A stretch of DNA of 41,407 nt. Origin: Bacteroidales bacterium M2 (GTDB lineage Bacteria; Bacteroidota; Bacteroidia; Bacteroidales; Muribaculaceae). Location of the stretch: contig LUJM01000088.1 in assembly GCA_001689415.1 (NCBI GenBank), positions 1-41,407 on the forward strand, written 5' to 3'. Positions 33,436-41,407 of the stretch are shown in pieces. Both the position numbers and the translations under genes were made by a program. Below the pieces are notes generated by a model. That model ran no database searches. It worked only from the letters and a program-made list of their open reading frames with translations, and was not told where the DNA came from. Every line of letters starts with the position of its first letter. Position 1 is the stretch's first letter.

Positions 33436-33474
33436 TCTGACTTTTTATCAGACGGTGAAAATTTTGTAATTTTG
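33436..33474 (+). promoter_or_regulatory. purH promoter with an inverted repeat at -33
   Basis: TAATTTTG (33467-33474) is a full -7 match, with the start expected near 33481, about 19 nt before ATG 33500. Around the -33 position the sequence is T-rich (CTTTTT) and lies inside the hairpin TCTGA/TCAGA (33436-33440 with 33448-33452). The inverted repeat could be an operator for purine control, but no known PurR box was recognised. Confidence 0.55.
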
Positions 33475-33499
33475 CACTTTAAAATTGCAGCATTAGAAA

Positions 33500-35041
33500 A
33501 TGTCTACCACAAAGAAAATCCGCACAGCCCTTATCTCGGTCTATAATAAAGACGGTATCGGCGATATTGTAAAGAAACTTCACGAACTTGGCGTAGAACT
33601 CCTATCAACCGGAGGAACGCAAACATATATCGAGAGCCTCGGCTTGCCCTGCAAGGCGGTCGAAGACCTCACCGGCTATCCGTCGATATTGGGCGGACGT
33701 GTCAAGACTCTCCACCCCAAGGTATTCGGCGGCATCCTTGCCCGTCGCGACAACGAATCGGACAAAGCAGATTCAGAGAAATATGAAATCGCACCGATTG
33801 ATCTTGTAATCGTAGACCTCTACCCCTTCGAGGCTACCGTAGCTTCAGGCGCAAGCCACGACGACATCATCGAAAAAATCGACATAGGCGGCATCTCGCT
33901 CATCCGCGGCGCTGCCAAGAACTACAACGACGTAGTAATCGTTGCATCCGAGCGTCAGTTCGGCCTGCTCCAGGGCATCCTCGACACACAGGGAGCCGAG
34001 ACCACAATCGAGCAGCGCCAAATCTTTGCCCGCGAGGCATTTGCAGTATCATCGGGCTATGACTCGGCAATCTACAACTGGTTTGCCGGAGTAACACCCC
34101 TCGAGCCCGGTAAAGAATCGGCTCTGCGCGTAGCTATCGACGGTGCCAAATCACTTCGCTACGGCGAGAATCCTCACCAGGCAGCCGCCTATTACGGCAA
34201 TTTCGAAGCACAGTTCGACCAGCTTCACGGCAAGGAAATCAGCTACAACAACCTGCTCGATATCGATGCCGCCTGTGCCCTGATCGACGAATTCGACACC
34301 ACAACAGTAGCCGTGCTCAAGCACAACAACGCTTGTGGCTGCGCAAGCCGTGGCACAGTTGCCGAGGCTTGGGCTGACGCACTTGCAGGCGACCCTGTAT
34401 CAGCCTTCGGCGGTATCATCATCACCAACTCCAAGGTAGAGGCCGATGCCGCTGCCGAAATGGGCAAAATCTTCTTCGAGGTAGTGATTGCTCCCGACTT
34501 CAGCGACGACGCCCTCGCAATCCTCCAGCAGAAGAAAAACAGAATCATACTTCGCCGCAAGGCCGTATTACCTGCCGGCAAACGTATGCGCACTATCCTT
34601 GGCGGCATGCTCGTACAGGACAACGACACCAAGGTAGAAAGTGCCGACGACCTTCGCCTCGTAGCCGGTGAAAACCTGAGCGAGCACCAGATTGCCGACA
34701 TGATTTTCGCCAACAAGCTTGTGAAGCACAGCAAGAGCAACGCTATCGTACTTGCCCGCAACGGCCAGCTTATCGCCTCGGGTGTAGGCCAGACATCGCG
34801 TGTCGACGCCCTCAAACAGGCAATCGAAAAAGCACACAGCTTCGGCTTCGACCTCACCGGCGCTACAATGGCATCGGATGCCTTCTTCCCCTTCGGCGAC
34901 TGCGTAGAAATCGCCCACAAGGCAGGTGTCAACAATGTGATTCAACCCGGTGGCTCAATCCGCGACAACGAATCGGTTGAATACTGCCAGGCCAACGGTA
35001 TGACCATGGTAATGACCGGTTTCCGCCACTTCCGCCACTAA
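33500..35041 (+). CDS. purH: Bifunctional AICAR transformylase / IMP cyclohydrolase
   Basis: PurH carries out the last two steps of purine nucleotide synthesis, formylating AICAR with 10-formyl-tetrahydrofolate and closing the ring to IMP, in the cytoplasm. The 513-residue length is normal. The N-terminal cyclohydrolase domain (about 1-200) shows LLSTGGTQTYIESLG and GGRVKTLHPKVFGGIL. The transformylase domain shows SLRYGENPHQAAAYYG, the catalytic Lys-His in LKHNNACGCA, SAFGGIIITN, and SDAFFPFGD near the end. It has its own promoter box and is followed by a hairpin before mreB. Purine and cell-shape genes next to each other is a conserved order in Bacteroidales rather than a functional link. 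Confidence 0.97.
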   Translation: MSTTKKIRTALISVYNKDGIGDIVKKLHELGVELLSTGGTQTYIESLGLPCKAVEDLTGYPSILGGRVKTLHPKVFGGILARRDNESDKADSEKYEIAPIDLVIVDLYPFEATVASGASHDDIIEKIDIGGISLIRGAAKNYNDVVIVASERQFGLLQGILDTQGAETTIEQRQIFAREAFAVSSGYDSAIYNWFAGVTPLEPGKESALRVAIDGAKSLRYGENPHQAAAYYGNFEAQFDQLHGKEISYNNLLDIDAACALIDEFDTTTVAVLKHNNACGCASRGTVAEAWADALAGDPVSAFGGIIITNSKVEADAAAEMGKIFFEVVIAPDFSDDALAILQQKKNRIILRRKAVLPAGKRMRTILGGMLVQDNDTKVESADDLRLVAGENLSEHQIADMIFANKLVKHSKSNAIVLARNGQLIASGVGQTSRVDALKQAIEKAHSFGFDLTGATMASDAFFPFGDCVEIAHKAGVNNVIQPGGSIRDNESVEYCQANGMTMVMTGFRHFRH

Positions 35042-35065
35042 GAAAAGATATAAGTGAAATGGCGA

Positions 35066-35097
35066 GAGCCGGTTGTGCCGACGGGTGCAACCGGCTC
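35066..35097 (+). terminator. Hairpin between purH and mreB
   Basis: GAGCCGGTTG (35066-35075) pairs with CAACCGGCTC (35088-35097), 10 bp, extended inward by TGCC/GGTG. No T-run follows, so it may attenuate or protect RNA rather than stop transcription cleanly. It lies within the 5' extension of the mreB frame (from ATG 35059), which argues against translation starting there. Confidence 0.55.
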
Positions 35098-35145
35098 AAG
35101 CCACACTATCTCACCTCAACACACTTCAAGACTATAAAAACAAAA

Positions 35146-36165
35146 ATGAGACTATTCTCACTAACAAAAGAAATAGCAATCGACCTTGGCACCGCCAATA
35201 CGATTATAATCCACAACGACAAGATTGTAATCAACGAGCCGTCGATTGTAGCGCTCGACAACCGCACCGACAAACTCATCGCCGTAGGCAAGGAAGCCCA
35301 CCTTATGGAGGGCAAGGGTCACCCCGGCATCCGCACAGTGCGCCCCCTTCGCAAAGGTGTGATTGCCGACTTCAACGCAGCCGAGCTCATGATTCGCGGC
35401 CTTATCAAGAAGGCAAGTACAAAGAACAACTGGTTCTCGCCTTCGCTGCGCATGGTGGTAGGCATACCCTCGGGTTCGTCGGAAGTAGAAGTGCGTGCCG
35501 TACGCGACTCGTCGGAACACGCCGACGGCCGCGATGTATATATGATTCACGAGCCTATGGCTGCAGCCCTCGGTATCGGCCTCGACGTTGAAGCCCCCGA
35601 AGGCAACATGATAGTGGATATAGGCGGCGGTACAACCGAGATTGCCGTGATTTCGCTCGGTGGTATCGTGAGCAACAAGAGTATACAGGTTGCAGGCGAC
35701 GACCTCACCGACGATATCCTCAACCACATGCGCCGCGCCCACAACATCAAGGTAGGCGTGCGCACAGCCGAGCAAATCAAAATGCACGTAGGCTCGGCCC
35801 TTACCGAGCTTGAGAACCCGCCCGAAGACTACGTGGTACATGGTCCTAACCTGATGACCGCGCTGCCCCTCGAGGTGCCTGTAAGCTATCAGGAGATATG
35901 CCACTGCATCGAGAAGACAATCTCGAAAATCGAGGCAGCGGTACTTAGCGCCCTCGAGCAGACTCCTCCCGAGCTCTATGCCGATATCGTACGCAACGGT
36001 ATCTACCTTGCCGGTGGCGGCGCATTGCTGCGCGGTCTCGACAAGCGCCTTATCGACAAGATCGGCATCCAGTTCCATATCGCCGAGGATCCCCTGCTCT
36101 GCGTAGCCAAGGGTACAGGCGTGGCTCTGAAGAATTATCAGAACTTCTCATTCCTCATCCGATAA
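35146..36165 (+). CDS. mreB: Rod-shape-determining actin homologue MreB
   Basis: MreB is a cytoplasmic, membrane-associated actin-like ATPase that orients side-wall synthesis. Counting from ATG 35146 it has 339 residues, the family norm. An in-frame ATG at 35059 would add 29 residues, but they include the hairpin and do not resemble MreB. Motifs are phosphate-1 DLGTANT (near residue 13), phosphate-2 DIGGGTTE, the adenosine loop around GGGALLRGLD, and a membrane-binding start (MRLFSLTKEIAID). It leads the elongasome run mreB-mreC-mreD-mrdA-rodA. No TAnnTTTG box was found in the gap, so the transcript may come from purH or from an unrecognised promoter. Confidence 0.96.
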   Translation: MRLFSLTKEIAIDLGTANTIIIHNDKIVINEPSIVALDNRTDKLIAVGKEAHLMEGKGHPGIRTVRPLRKGVIADFNAAELMIRGLIKKASTKNNWFSPSLRMVVGIPSGSSEVEVRAVRDSSEHADGRDVYMIHEPMAAALGIGLDVEAPEGNMIVDIGGGTTEIAVISLGGIVSNKSIQVAGDDLTDDILNHMRRAHNIKVGVRTAEQIKMHVGSALTELENPPEDYVVHGPNLMTALPLEVPVSYQEICHCIEKTISKIEAAVLSALEQTPPELYADIVRNGIYLAGGGALLRGLDKRLIDKIGIQFHIAEDPLLCVAKGTGVALKNYQNFSFLIR

Positions 36166-36183
36166 CAGGAAGGAGTCAGGCAC

Positions 36184-37053
36184 GTGAACGAGCTTGTCGC
36201 CTTTCTCATCCGTCACAGCAAGTGGTTTGTCTTCACCTTCCTGGTGGTGATAAGCTGCATGCTGTTGTTTGGTAACGACCCTTACCGCCAGCACCTGTAT
36301 CTGACCTCGGCGGGCCGCCTTGCGTCGACAGCGTACAAGAGCGCCAACAATGTGACATCGTACTTCAACCTACACGAAATCAACGATGACCTCAACCGCC
36401 GCAATGCCGACCTACAGGCCGAGATTGTACGGTTGCAGGAGCGAATCGACCTGATGACAGAGCAGGGCTACAAGGACACTCTCATTATCGATTCGGGCGT
36501 ACCACACTTCGAGTTTATAGTGGCACACGTGATCAACAACAGCGTGGCGCACCCCTACAACTATATCACAATCAACAAAGGCAGCAAGGACGGCGTGAAG
36601 CCCGAGCTTGGCGTAGTTGACCGCAACGGTGTGGTCGGCATTGTGAGCAACGTAGGACCGAACAGCGCACGAGTGATATCGCTGCTCAACCCCCACTTCC
36701 GCCTCTCGTGCAAACTCAAGCGCACCGATTATTTCGGCTCGCTGGTATGGGACGGTGTCAACCCCGACGAGGCAATGCTCGAAGAGTTGCCGCGACATAC
36801 GGTCTTTGCAGCAGGCGACACAATCGTTACCAGCGGCTATTCGGCGGTATTCCCCCCGGGCCTGCCGGTCGGTATAGTGATTGACGACGATACAGACCAT
36901 AATCAGAATTTCTTTACCCTGCGAGTGAAGCTGCTCACCGACTTCACCACCCTGAGCAATGTGCAGGTGGTGGTCAACAACGAAGCCGCCGAACTAAAAT
37001 CAATAAAGGCAGGCGAAGAAAATGACTCGAAGAAAAACCCCTTCGGCAATTAG
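36184..37053 (+). CDS. mreC: Rod-shape-determining protein MreC
   Basis: MreC is a bitopic inner-membrane protein that activates PBP2-RodA. The 289-residue product begins at GTG 36184 with a short cytoplasmic start, one transmembrane helix (about 13-30, WFVFTFLVVISCMLLFG), and a coiled coil (about 62-95, INDDLNRRNADLQAEIVRL). Two beta domains follow (GVVGIVSNVGPNSARVISLL, and SGYSAVFPPGLPVGIVI, typical of MreC). The tail is charged. GTG is chosen because the helix follows directly and there is an 18-nt gap after mreB. Length is usual for Bacteroidetes. Confidence 0.94.
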   Translation: MNELVAFLIRHSKWFVFTFLVVISCMLLFGNDPYRQHLYLTSAGRLASTAYKSANNVTSYFNLHEINDDLNRRNADLQAEIVRLQERIDLMTEQGYKDTLIIDSGVPHFEFIVAHVINNSVAHPYNYITINKGSKDGVKPELGVVDRNGVVGIVSNVGPNSARVISLLNPHFRLSCKLKRTDYFGSLVWDGVNPDEAMLEELPRHTVFAAGDTIVTSGYSAVFPPGLPVGIVIDDDTDHNQNFFTLRVKLLTDFTTLSNVQVVVNNEAAELKSIKAGEENDSKKNPFGN

Positions 37054-37080
37054 GATTCAATCCGGAAATAACTATCTACA

Positions 37081-37596
37081 TTGACCAAGTTTGCAATAAA
37101 ATACGCACTACTATTCCTATTGCTTGTACCGGCACAGGCGATAATCTTCAACCACCTCATCCTCTTTGACGTGGCCGTACCCGTAGTGTTTATTTATCTG
37201 ATAATCATGCTGCCGGTAACAATAGGTACCAACTGGTCTACATTCCTGGGCTTCCTTGTCGGTCTTACATTAGATATCTTCTGCGACACACCGGGTGTCA
37301 ACGCCCTGTGCTCGACTGTGCTTGCATTTGTCCGCAAACCGGTATTCCACCTGTATGTATCGATGGACGATGACCTTGCCGGACGCAGCCCGTCGTCGCG
37401 CACAATGGGTCATGCGGCATTTATGAAGTACCTGATCACCATGACAGCAGCCTACTGCACAATGGTGTTTACGGTCGAGGCGTTCCAGTTTTTCAACTTC
37501 CGCCTGTTAGTGCTGCGAATCCTTGCCTCTACGGCCTATACATTTATTCTCCTCTATGCCATAGACTGCCTCGGACTCCGCTCACGCGAAGCTTAG
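37081..37596 (+). CDS. mreD: Rod-shape-determining protein MreD
   Basis: MreD is a small inner-membrane partner of MreC. The 171-residue protein starts at TTG 37081 (TTGACCAAGTTTGCA) and has five or six hydrophobic segments, with the family-like stretch FLGFLVGLTLDIFCDTPGVNALCSTVLAF near residues 55-83 shown only in part here. The TTG is preferred because the first helix (YALLFLLLVPAQAII) follows at once and no ATG precedes it in the 27-nt gap after mreC. Sequence conservation in this family is low, so position in the operon carries much of the assignment. Confidence 0.88.
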   Translation: MTKFAIKYALLFLLLVPAQAIIFNHLILFDVAVPVVFIYLIIMLPVTIGTNWSTFLGFLVGLTLDIFCDTPGVNALCSTVLAFVRKPVFHLYVSMDDDLAGRSPSSRTMGHAAFMKYLITMTAAYCTMVFTVEAFQFFNFRLLVLRILASTAYTFILLYAIDCLGLRSREA

Positions 37597-37628
37597 AGCA
37601 AGGCTGTGGCCTTATATCCAAGCCATCT

Positions 37629-39488
37629 GTGAGAAAAAACTATAATCTCGAAAAACGTAAATATATCATCGGCGGCTTCATACTGCTGATAGGGCTGATT
37701 TACCTCATCCGTCTGTTCGACTTGCAGATCAACGACGAGAAATACAAGCAATCAGCCGATTCAAATGCTTTCCTGAAGAAGACTGTGTACCCCTCGCGCG
37801 GACTCATCTACGACCGCAACGGCGAGTTAGTGGTATTCAACCAACCTGCCTACGACGTGATGCTTATCCCGCGCGACGTGCAGCCCTTCGACACCCTCGA
37901 TTTCTGCGAGACTATCAATATCACACTCGAGCAGTTCAACAAGCGCATGGCCGACATGAAAGACAAGCGCCTCAATCCGGGATACTCGTCGTACACCCCC
38001 CAGCGCCTTATCGCGCAGCTGTCGGTAGAAGACTACGGCAGGTTGCAGGAGAAGCTATACCGCTTTCCGGGCTTCTTTATCCAGAAAAGGATATTGAGGC
38101 AGTATAAGACCCCCACGGCGGCAAACGTGCTCGGCAACATTCGCGAGGTCAACCGCGATGATATCGACCGCGACCCATACTATTCGCCCGGCGACTACAC
38201 CGGCGACCTCGGCATTGAAAAGAGCTACGAGCCATACCTGCGCGGTGTAAAAGGCGTAGAGATACTGATGCGCGATGCCCGCGGACGAATACAGGGCCGT
38301 TACGAAGACGGTGCAAACGATGTAGAACCCATATCGGGCCGCGACCTCAGGCTGAGCCTCGACATCAAACTGCAGCAATACGCCGAGTCGCTAATGGTAG
38401 GCAAACGAGGCGCTGTCGTCGCTATCGAACCCGCTACCGGCGAGGTGCTGTGCATGGTGTCGATGCCAAACTACGACCCGACCCTGCTCGTAGGCCGTCA
38501 GCGCGGCGAGAACTATAGGAAACTCGTGCAGGACCAGTCGTGGCCATTGTTCGACAGGGCGCTCATGGGCGCATACCCTCCCGGCTCGACATTCAAGCCC
38601 ACCCAGGGCCTGATACTCCAGCAAGAGAAGATTATCGACCTTCACACCACATACCCCTGCTACCACGGATATATCAGCGGCGGCCTCCGCGTAGGCTGCC
38701 ACCCACATGCGTCGCCGCTGCCCCTGATACCGGCATTGGGTACATCGTGCAATGCTTTCTTCTGCTGGGGCTTCAAAGCCATGATTGACAAGCGCAGCAA
38801 ATACGGCTCGTCGGCCAAGGCTTTCGAGGTATGGAAAAACCACCTTGTGTCAATGGGCTACGGCTACAGACTCGGCATCGACCTGCCCGGAGAGAGCCGC
38901 GGCTTTATACCCAATGCCAAGTTTTACGATAAATTCTACAGCGAGGGCCACTGGAGCGCAAACACCATTATATCTGTATCGATAGGCCAGGGCGAAATCC
39001 TTGCCACACCGCTGCAGATAGCCAACCTCGGCGCTACCATTGCCAATCGCGGCCACTTCATAACGCCCCACGTGGTCAAGGAGATTCAAGATACCGTAAT
39101 GGACTCCAAGATACTCGAGAAACGCTACCCCACCGTCGAGGCGCACTACTACAATTCTGTAGCCGACGGTATGCGTGCAGCCGTGACAGGCGGTACTTGC
39201 CGCCGAGCCGCCATTCCGGGCATCGAAGTATGCGGCAAAACAGGTACTGCGCAGAACCCCCACGGCAAAGACCACTCAGCCTTTATGGGATTCGCACCCT
39301 ATCATGAGCCCAAAATCGCCGTAGCAGTATATGTAGAGGGCGGCGGCTGGGGCGCGACATACGGTGTGCCTATCGGCAGCTTGGTAATAGAAAAATACCT
39401 CACCGGCAAGATTGCACCCGAGCGCAAATATATGGAAGACCAAATGCTAAACTCAAGTATCTACTATGCCGCTCCCAAGAAGAAATGA
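37629..39488 (+). CDS. mrdA: Penicillin-binding protein 2 (elongasome transpeptidase)
   Basis: PBP2 crosslinks peptidoglycan during side-wall growth, working with the glycosyltransferase RodA. The 619-residue protein starts at GTG 37629, has one membrane helix (about 11-29), a dimerisation/pedestal region (YPSRGLIYDRNGELVVFNQP near 54-73), and a transpeptidase domain. The three active-site motifs are intact: Ser320-Lys323 in GAYPPGSTFKP, Ser373-Cys-Asn375, and Lys537-Thr-Gly in CGKTGTAQNP. It is 33 nt after mreD, and its end overlaps the rodA start by 23 nt, so rodA is translationally coupled. Nothing suggests altered beta-lactam binding. Confidence 0.95.
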   Translation: MRKNYNLEKRKYIIGGFILLIGLIYLIRLFDLQINDEKYKQSADSNAFLKKTVYPSRGLIYDRNGELVVFNQPAYDVMLIPRDVQPFDTLDFCETINITLEQFNKRMADMKDKRLNPGYSSYTPQRLIAQLSVEDYGRLQEKLYRFPGFFIQKRILRQYKTPTAANVLGNIREVNRDDIDRDPYYSPGDYTGDLGIEKSYEPYLRGVKGVEILMRDARGRIQGRYEDGANDVEPISGRDLRLSLDIKLQQYAESLMVGKRGAVVAIEPATGEVLCMVSMPNYDPTLLVGRQRGENYRKLVQDQSWPLFDRALMGAYPPGSTFKPTQGLILQQEKIIDLHTTYPCYHGYISGGLRVGCHPHASPLPLIPALGTSCNAFFCWGFKAMIDKRSKYGSSAKAFEVWKNHLVSMGYGYRLGIDLPGESRGFIPNAKFYDKFYSEGHWSANTIISVSIGQGEILATPLQIANLGATIANRGHFITPHVVKEIQDTVMDSKILEKRYPTVEAHYYNSVADGMRAAVTGGTCRRAAIPGIEVCGKTGTAQNPHGKDHSAFMGFAPYHEPKIAVAVYVEGGGWGATYGVPIGSLVIEKYLTGKIAPERKYMEDQMLNSSIYYAAPKKK

Positions 39489-40935
39489 CCCCTCGTCGAC
39501 CTTTCGCCACCTCGATTGGCCAACGGTAATCATATACCTCATCATGGTGTTTGCCGGTATGGTGAGCATCTATGCCGCATGCTACAACTTCGACAACGCA
39601 TCGATGTTTGCCATTACCGAGTTCTCGGGCAAGCAGCTGCGCTGGATAGGCCTGTCGCTTGCCCTCGGCCTGGTGATACTGCTCATCGACGCCCGAATGT
39701 ACGAGACCTACTCGTTCCCGATCTACGTGGGCTTGATGATACTGCTTGCTATTACGCCATTTTTGGCCGAGGACACAAAGGGATCATACTCATGGATTAA
39801 GTTCGGCAGTATGAGCCTGCAACCCGCCGAATTTGCCAAGTTTGCCACAGCTCTTGCCCTTGCCAAACTATTCAGCGGCTATCATTTCGACCTCAACGCC
39901 AAGTGGACCAACTACGTCAAGGCGATAACGATCATCGTGATACCTATTGTGCTGATTCTGTTGCAGAACGAGACCGGCTCGGCGCTCACCTTTATGGCAC
40001 TGTTCTTCGTGCTTTACCGTGAGGGCATGAGCGGACTGGTGCTGTTTGCAGCCCTTTTCGCAGTGGTGATATTCGTGGTCGGCATCAAGTTTACCGAGTC
40101 GATAATCATGGGTATGCCTGCCGGGCAATTCTACGTGATAATCATGATTATGGTAGTGATGATAGGCATGACAGCTGTATACTCTCGACGCTACGAGGTG
40201 GGGCGCAACCTGCTGATATGGTTTGCCGGTACCGGCCTGATAGAGTATATCATCAGCCTGTTCGACATCGCAATCCCCGGGCTGATAGTCAACATGGCGA
40301 TAATAGGCATTGCATGTATCTACATAGTATTCGAGGCCATAACCCTGCGTCGCCCCAAGCTGTATGTCTCCGCGGCGACGGCGGTACTGTCAATCGCCTT
40401 CCTATTCTCGGTCGGGGCTGCCTTCGACCACCTGCAGCCTCACCAGAAACTGCGCATACAGGTAGCACTCGGCATTGTAGAAGACCTGCGCTCTGCCGGA
40501 TATAATGTCAACCAGTCGAAAATCGCTATCGGCTCGGGAGGCTTCTTTGGCAAGGGATTCCTCAACGGCACTCAGACAAAACTCAAATACGTGCCCGAGC
40601 AGCACACCGACTTCATATTCTGCACTATCGGCGAGGAAGAAGGCTTCGTGGGTACGATGATTGTGACCCTGCTATTCCTCGGGCTAATACTGCGCGTGAT
40701 AGCGATAGGCGAACGACAACCGACAACCTTCGGTCGCGTCTATGCCTACTGCGTGGCCTCGTACTTCATATTCCATTTCTGTATCAACATCGGCATGGTC
40801 ATCGGCCTGTGCCCCGTTATCGGCATTCCCCTACCCTTCTTCAGCTACGGCGGCTCATCGCTGTGGGGATTCACGATACTGCTGTTCATACTCCTCAAGC
40901 TCGACGCCTCCCGCAACAATTACCTGTCGTACTGA
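39466..40935 (+). CDS. rodA: Peptidoglycan glycosyltransferase RodA
   Basis: RodA is the SEDS-family enzyme that polymerises lipid II for side-wall growth. The 489-residue protein has about ten membrane segments. The essential catalytic Asp is in the extracellular loop YVPEQHTDFIFCTIGEEEGF, and the closing signature is IGLCPVIGIPLPFFSYGGSS. It is longer than the E. coli protein (370 residues) because of extra membrane segments in the middle (about residues 185-320, including FAVVIFVVGIKFTESIIMG and IGIACIYIVFEAITL), a form common in Bacteroidetes. The ATG at 39466 lies inside mrdA in another frame. It ends the elongasome cluster. Confidence 0.95.
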   Translation: MPLPRRNDPSSTFRHLDWPTVIIYLIMVFAGMVSIYAACYNFDNASMFAITEFSGKQLRWIGLSLALGLVILLIDARMYETYSFPIYVGLMILLAITPFLAEDTKGSYSWIKFGSMSLQPAEFAKFATALALAKLFSGYHFDLNAKWTNYVKAITIIVIPIVLILLQNETGSALTFMALFFVLYREGMSGLVLFAALFAVVIFVVGIKFTESIIMGMPAGQFYVIIMIMVVMIGMTAVYSRRYEVGRNLLIWFAGTGLIEYIISLFDIAIPGLIVNMAIIGIACIYIVFEAITLRRPKLYVSAATAVLSIAFLFSVGAAFDHLQPHQKLRIQVALGIVEDLRSAGYNVNQSKIAIGSGGFFGKGFLNGTQTKLKYVPEQHTDFIFCTIGEEEGFVGTMIVTLLFLGLILRVIAIGERQPTTFGRVYAYCVASYFIFHFCINIGMVIGLCPVIGIPLPFFSYGGSSLWGFTILLFILLKLDASRNNYLSY

Positions 40936-40996
40936 CCCCATTCCCGAGGCATTTCGGTTTAGGAAAGGGTTAGATGCAGATGCGGTAATCTAAAAA

Positions 40997-41201
40997 GTCG
41001 TCGGAGACGACGCTATCATGGTTAACCCCACGATGCTTGCTTCGTGGGGTATTTTACCCCCCTTAAAGAATGTCCTCGGAGAGGACACTGTAGATATCAT
41101 ACGGCGTCCTCTCCGAGGACATCAAGCATGGTGCACGTCATCTAACCCCACGAAAAATCGTGGGGTTAACCACAATCACGTCCTCTCCGAGGACTTTTTT
41201 T
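40997..41201. repeat. Compound array of short palindromes after rodA
   Basis: Positions 40936-41407 hold no believable gene; the 114-codon frame at 41018 is made of repeat sequence. In order there are six hairpins: GTCGTC/GACGAC (40997-41011); ACCCCACGA/TCGTGGGGT (41025-41050); TGTCCTC/GAGGACA (41071-41087); GTCCTC/GAGGAC (41106-41120); TAACCCCACGA/TCGTGGGGTTA (41143-41168); and GTCCTC/GAGGAC again (41180-41194) followed by T7. Two module types alternate, CCCCACGA-type and GTCCTC-type, and the words CATGGT and ATCTAACC recur between them. The last hairpin with its T7 run could be the rodA terminator. The whole looks like a cluster of interspersed palindromic units. Confidence 0.8.
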
Positions 41202-41239
41202 CCCACATGGTGCATCTAACCCTCAAGAAAACACCATTG

Positions 41240-41407
41240 TGCCGCGACCCTACGAATGTAGGGATGCTGCTCTTGCTATTAACTTTAGGAGAAAGAGTGT
41301 CTGCGATAGGAGCTTGGCTCTCGAGACAAGCCACGGTTAGGCGATGCAAATCCATTGATTAACAAGAATTTACCTAATTACCCTCTCGTAGGGTCGCGGC
41401 ATGCCGC
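41240..41407. repeat. Palindromic unit bounded by 16-bp inverted repeats
   Basis: TGCCGCGACCCTACGA (41240-41255) is the exact reverse complement of 41386-41401, leaving 130 nt between. The left end also folds as CCCTAC/GTAGGG (41248-41253 with 41258-41263), the right as ACCCT/AGGGT (41380-41384 with 41390-41394). GCGGCATGCCGC (41396-41407) is a perfect 12-nt palindrome that reaches the window edge. No target-site duplication or ORF is seen. It could be a small non-autonomous element or two REP-like units facing each other. Confidence 0.65.

Noticed and set aside
35059..35145. N-terminal extension of MreB to ATG 35059
   Set aside because: The added residues cover a hairpin and do not match MreB, whose conserved start is at ATG 35146.
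40997..41201. CRISPR array
   Set aside because: The repeated units are short palindromes of several kinds with unequal spacing, without a constant repeat or uniform spacers, and no cas genes are near.
41018..41362. 114-codon frame at the right end
   Set aside because: It is built almost entirely from the palindromic modules and has no protein-like features.
41296..41362. tRNA-like stretch around GGCTCTCGAGACAAGCC
   Set aside because: No complete cloverleaf, T-loop or acceptor stem could be assembled.

Overview
The window reads as chromosomal DNA of a gut-type Bacteroidales bacterium, most likely family Muribaculaceae. This rests on the recurrent Bacteroidetes promoter form (TTTG, about 20 bp, then TAnnTTTG), weak ribosome-binding sites, lipoproteins with a late Cys, outer-surface proteins ending in T9SS-like sorting domains, Bacteroidetes-type architectures (HU/CCDC81-SPOR, DUF3857-transglutaminase, DUF4861 beside GH105), and the gene order purH-mreB-mreC-mreD-mrdA-rodA. 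The species assignment is inference. No rRNA, tRNA, CRISPR array, transposase or phage gene was seen.

Layout. 1-2464: end of a polysaccharide-use locus (GH105 lipoprotein and DUF4861 protein), closed by a perfect bidirectional terminator. 2477-7155: hisS on the minus strand, diverging from a run holding a CBS-less arabinose-5-phosphate isomerase, a PfkB-like protein lacking its catalytic Asp, ribH, a tiny membrane protein, a lipoprotein and a YciH/SUI1 factor. 7174-12466: a ClC-type chloride transporter, then a starch module: a sorting-domain-only secreted protein, a type I pullulanase broken by one in-frame amber codon, and an AmyE-like alpha-amylase. 12488-15210: CaCA exchanger, HU-SPOR membrane protein, degenerate Crp-like regulator. 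15225-24585: two DUF3857 proteins (one with a transglutaminase triad, one apparently without), a second Crp-like regulator, and a 1463-residue secreted multidomain protein. 24600-31365: threonine dehydratase, secreted PepC-like peptidase, SPOR lipoprotein, CpsB-type PHP phosphatase and M16 peptidase in one tight run. 31385-33258: a GlsB/YeaQ membrane protein and a secreted sorting-domain protein on the minus strand. 33467-40935: purH and the elongasome cluster. 40936-41407: noncoding DNA packed with palindromes.

The most interesting signals are these. (1) A promoter-sized 44-bp sequence is identical in front of the second Crp-like regulator and in front of threonine dehydratase, 5.3 kb apart. 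Each copy carries two GCTCGTT half-sites in different arrangements, suggesting a shared operator. (2) The pullulanase has a lone amber codon at a position that should be Trp. (3) A degenerate PfkB-like protein is translationally coupled to arabinose-5-phosphate isomerase. (4) The right end holds a compound palindrome array and a 16-bp inverted-repeat-bounded unit. Several long open frames start at a TTG that is really the end of the -7 promoter box; for kdsD and ilvA I have moved the start downstream. No wholly new multi-gene system could be demonstrated.
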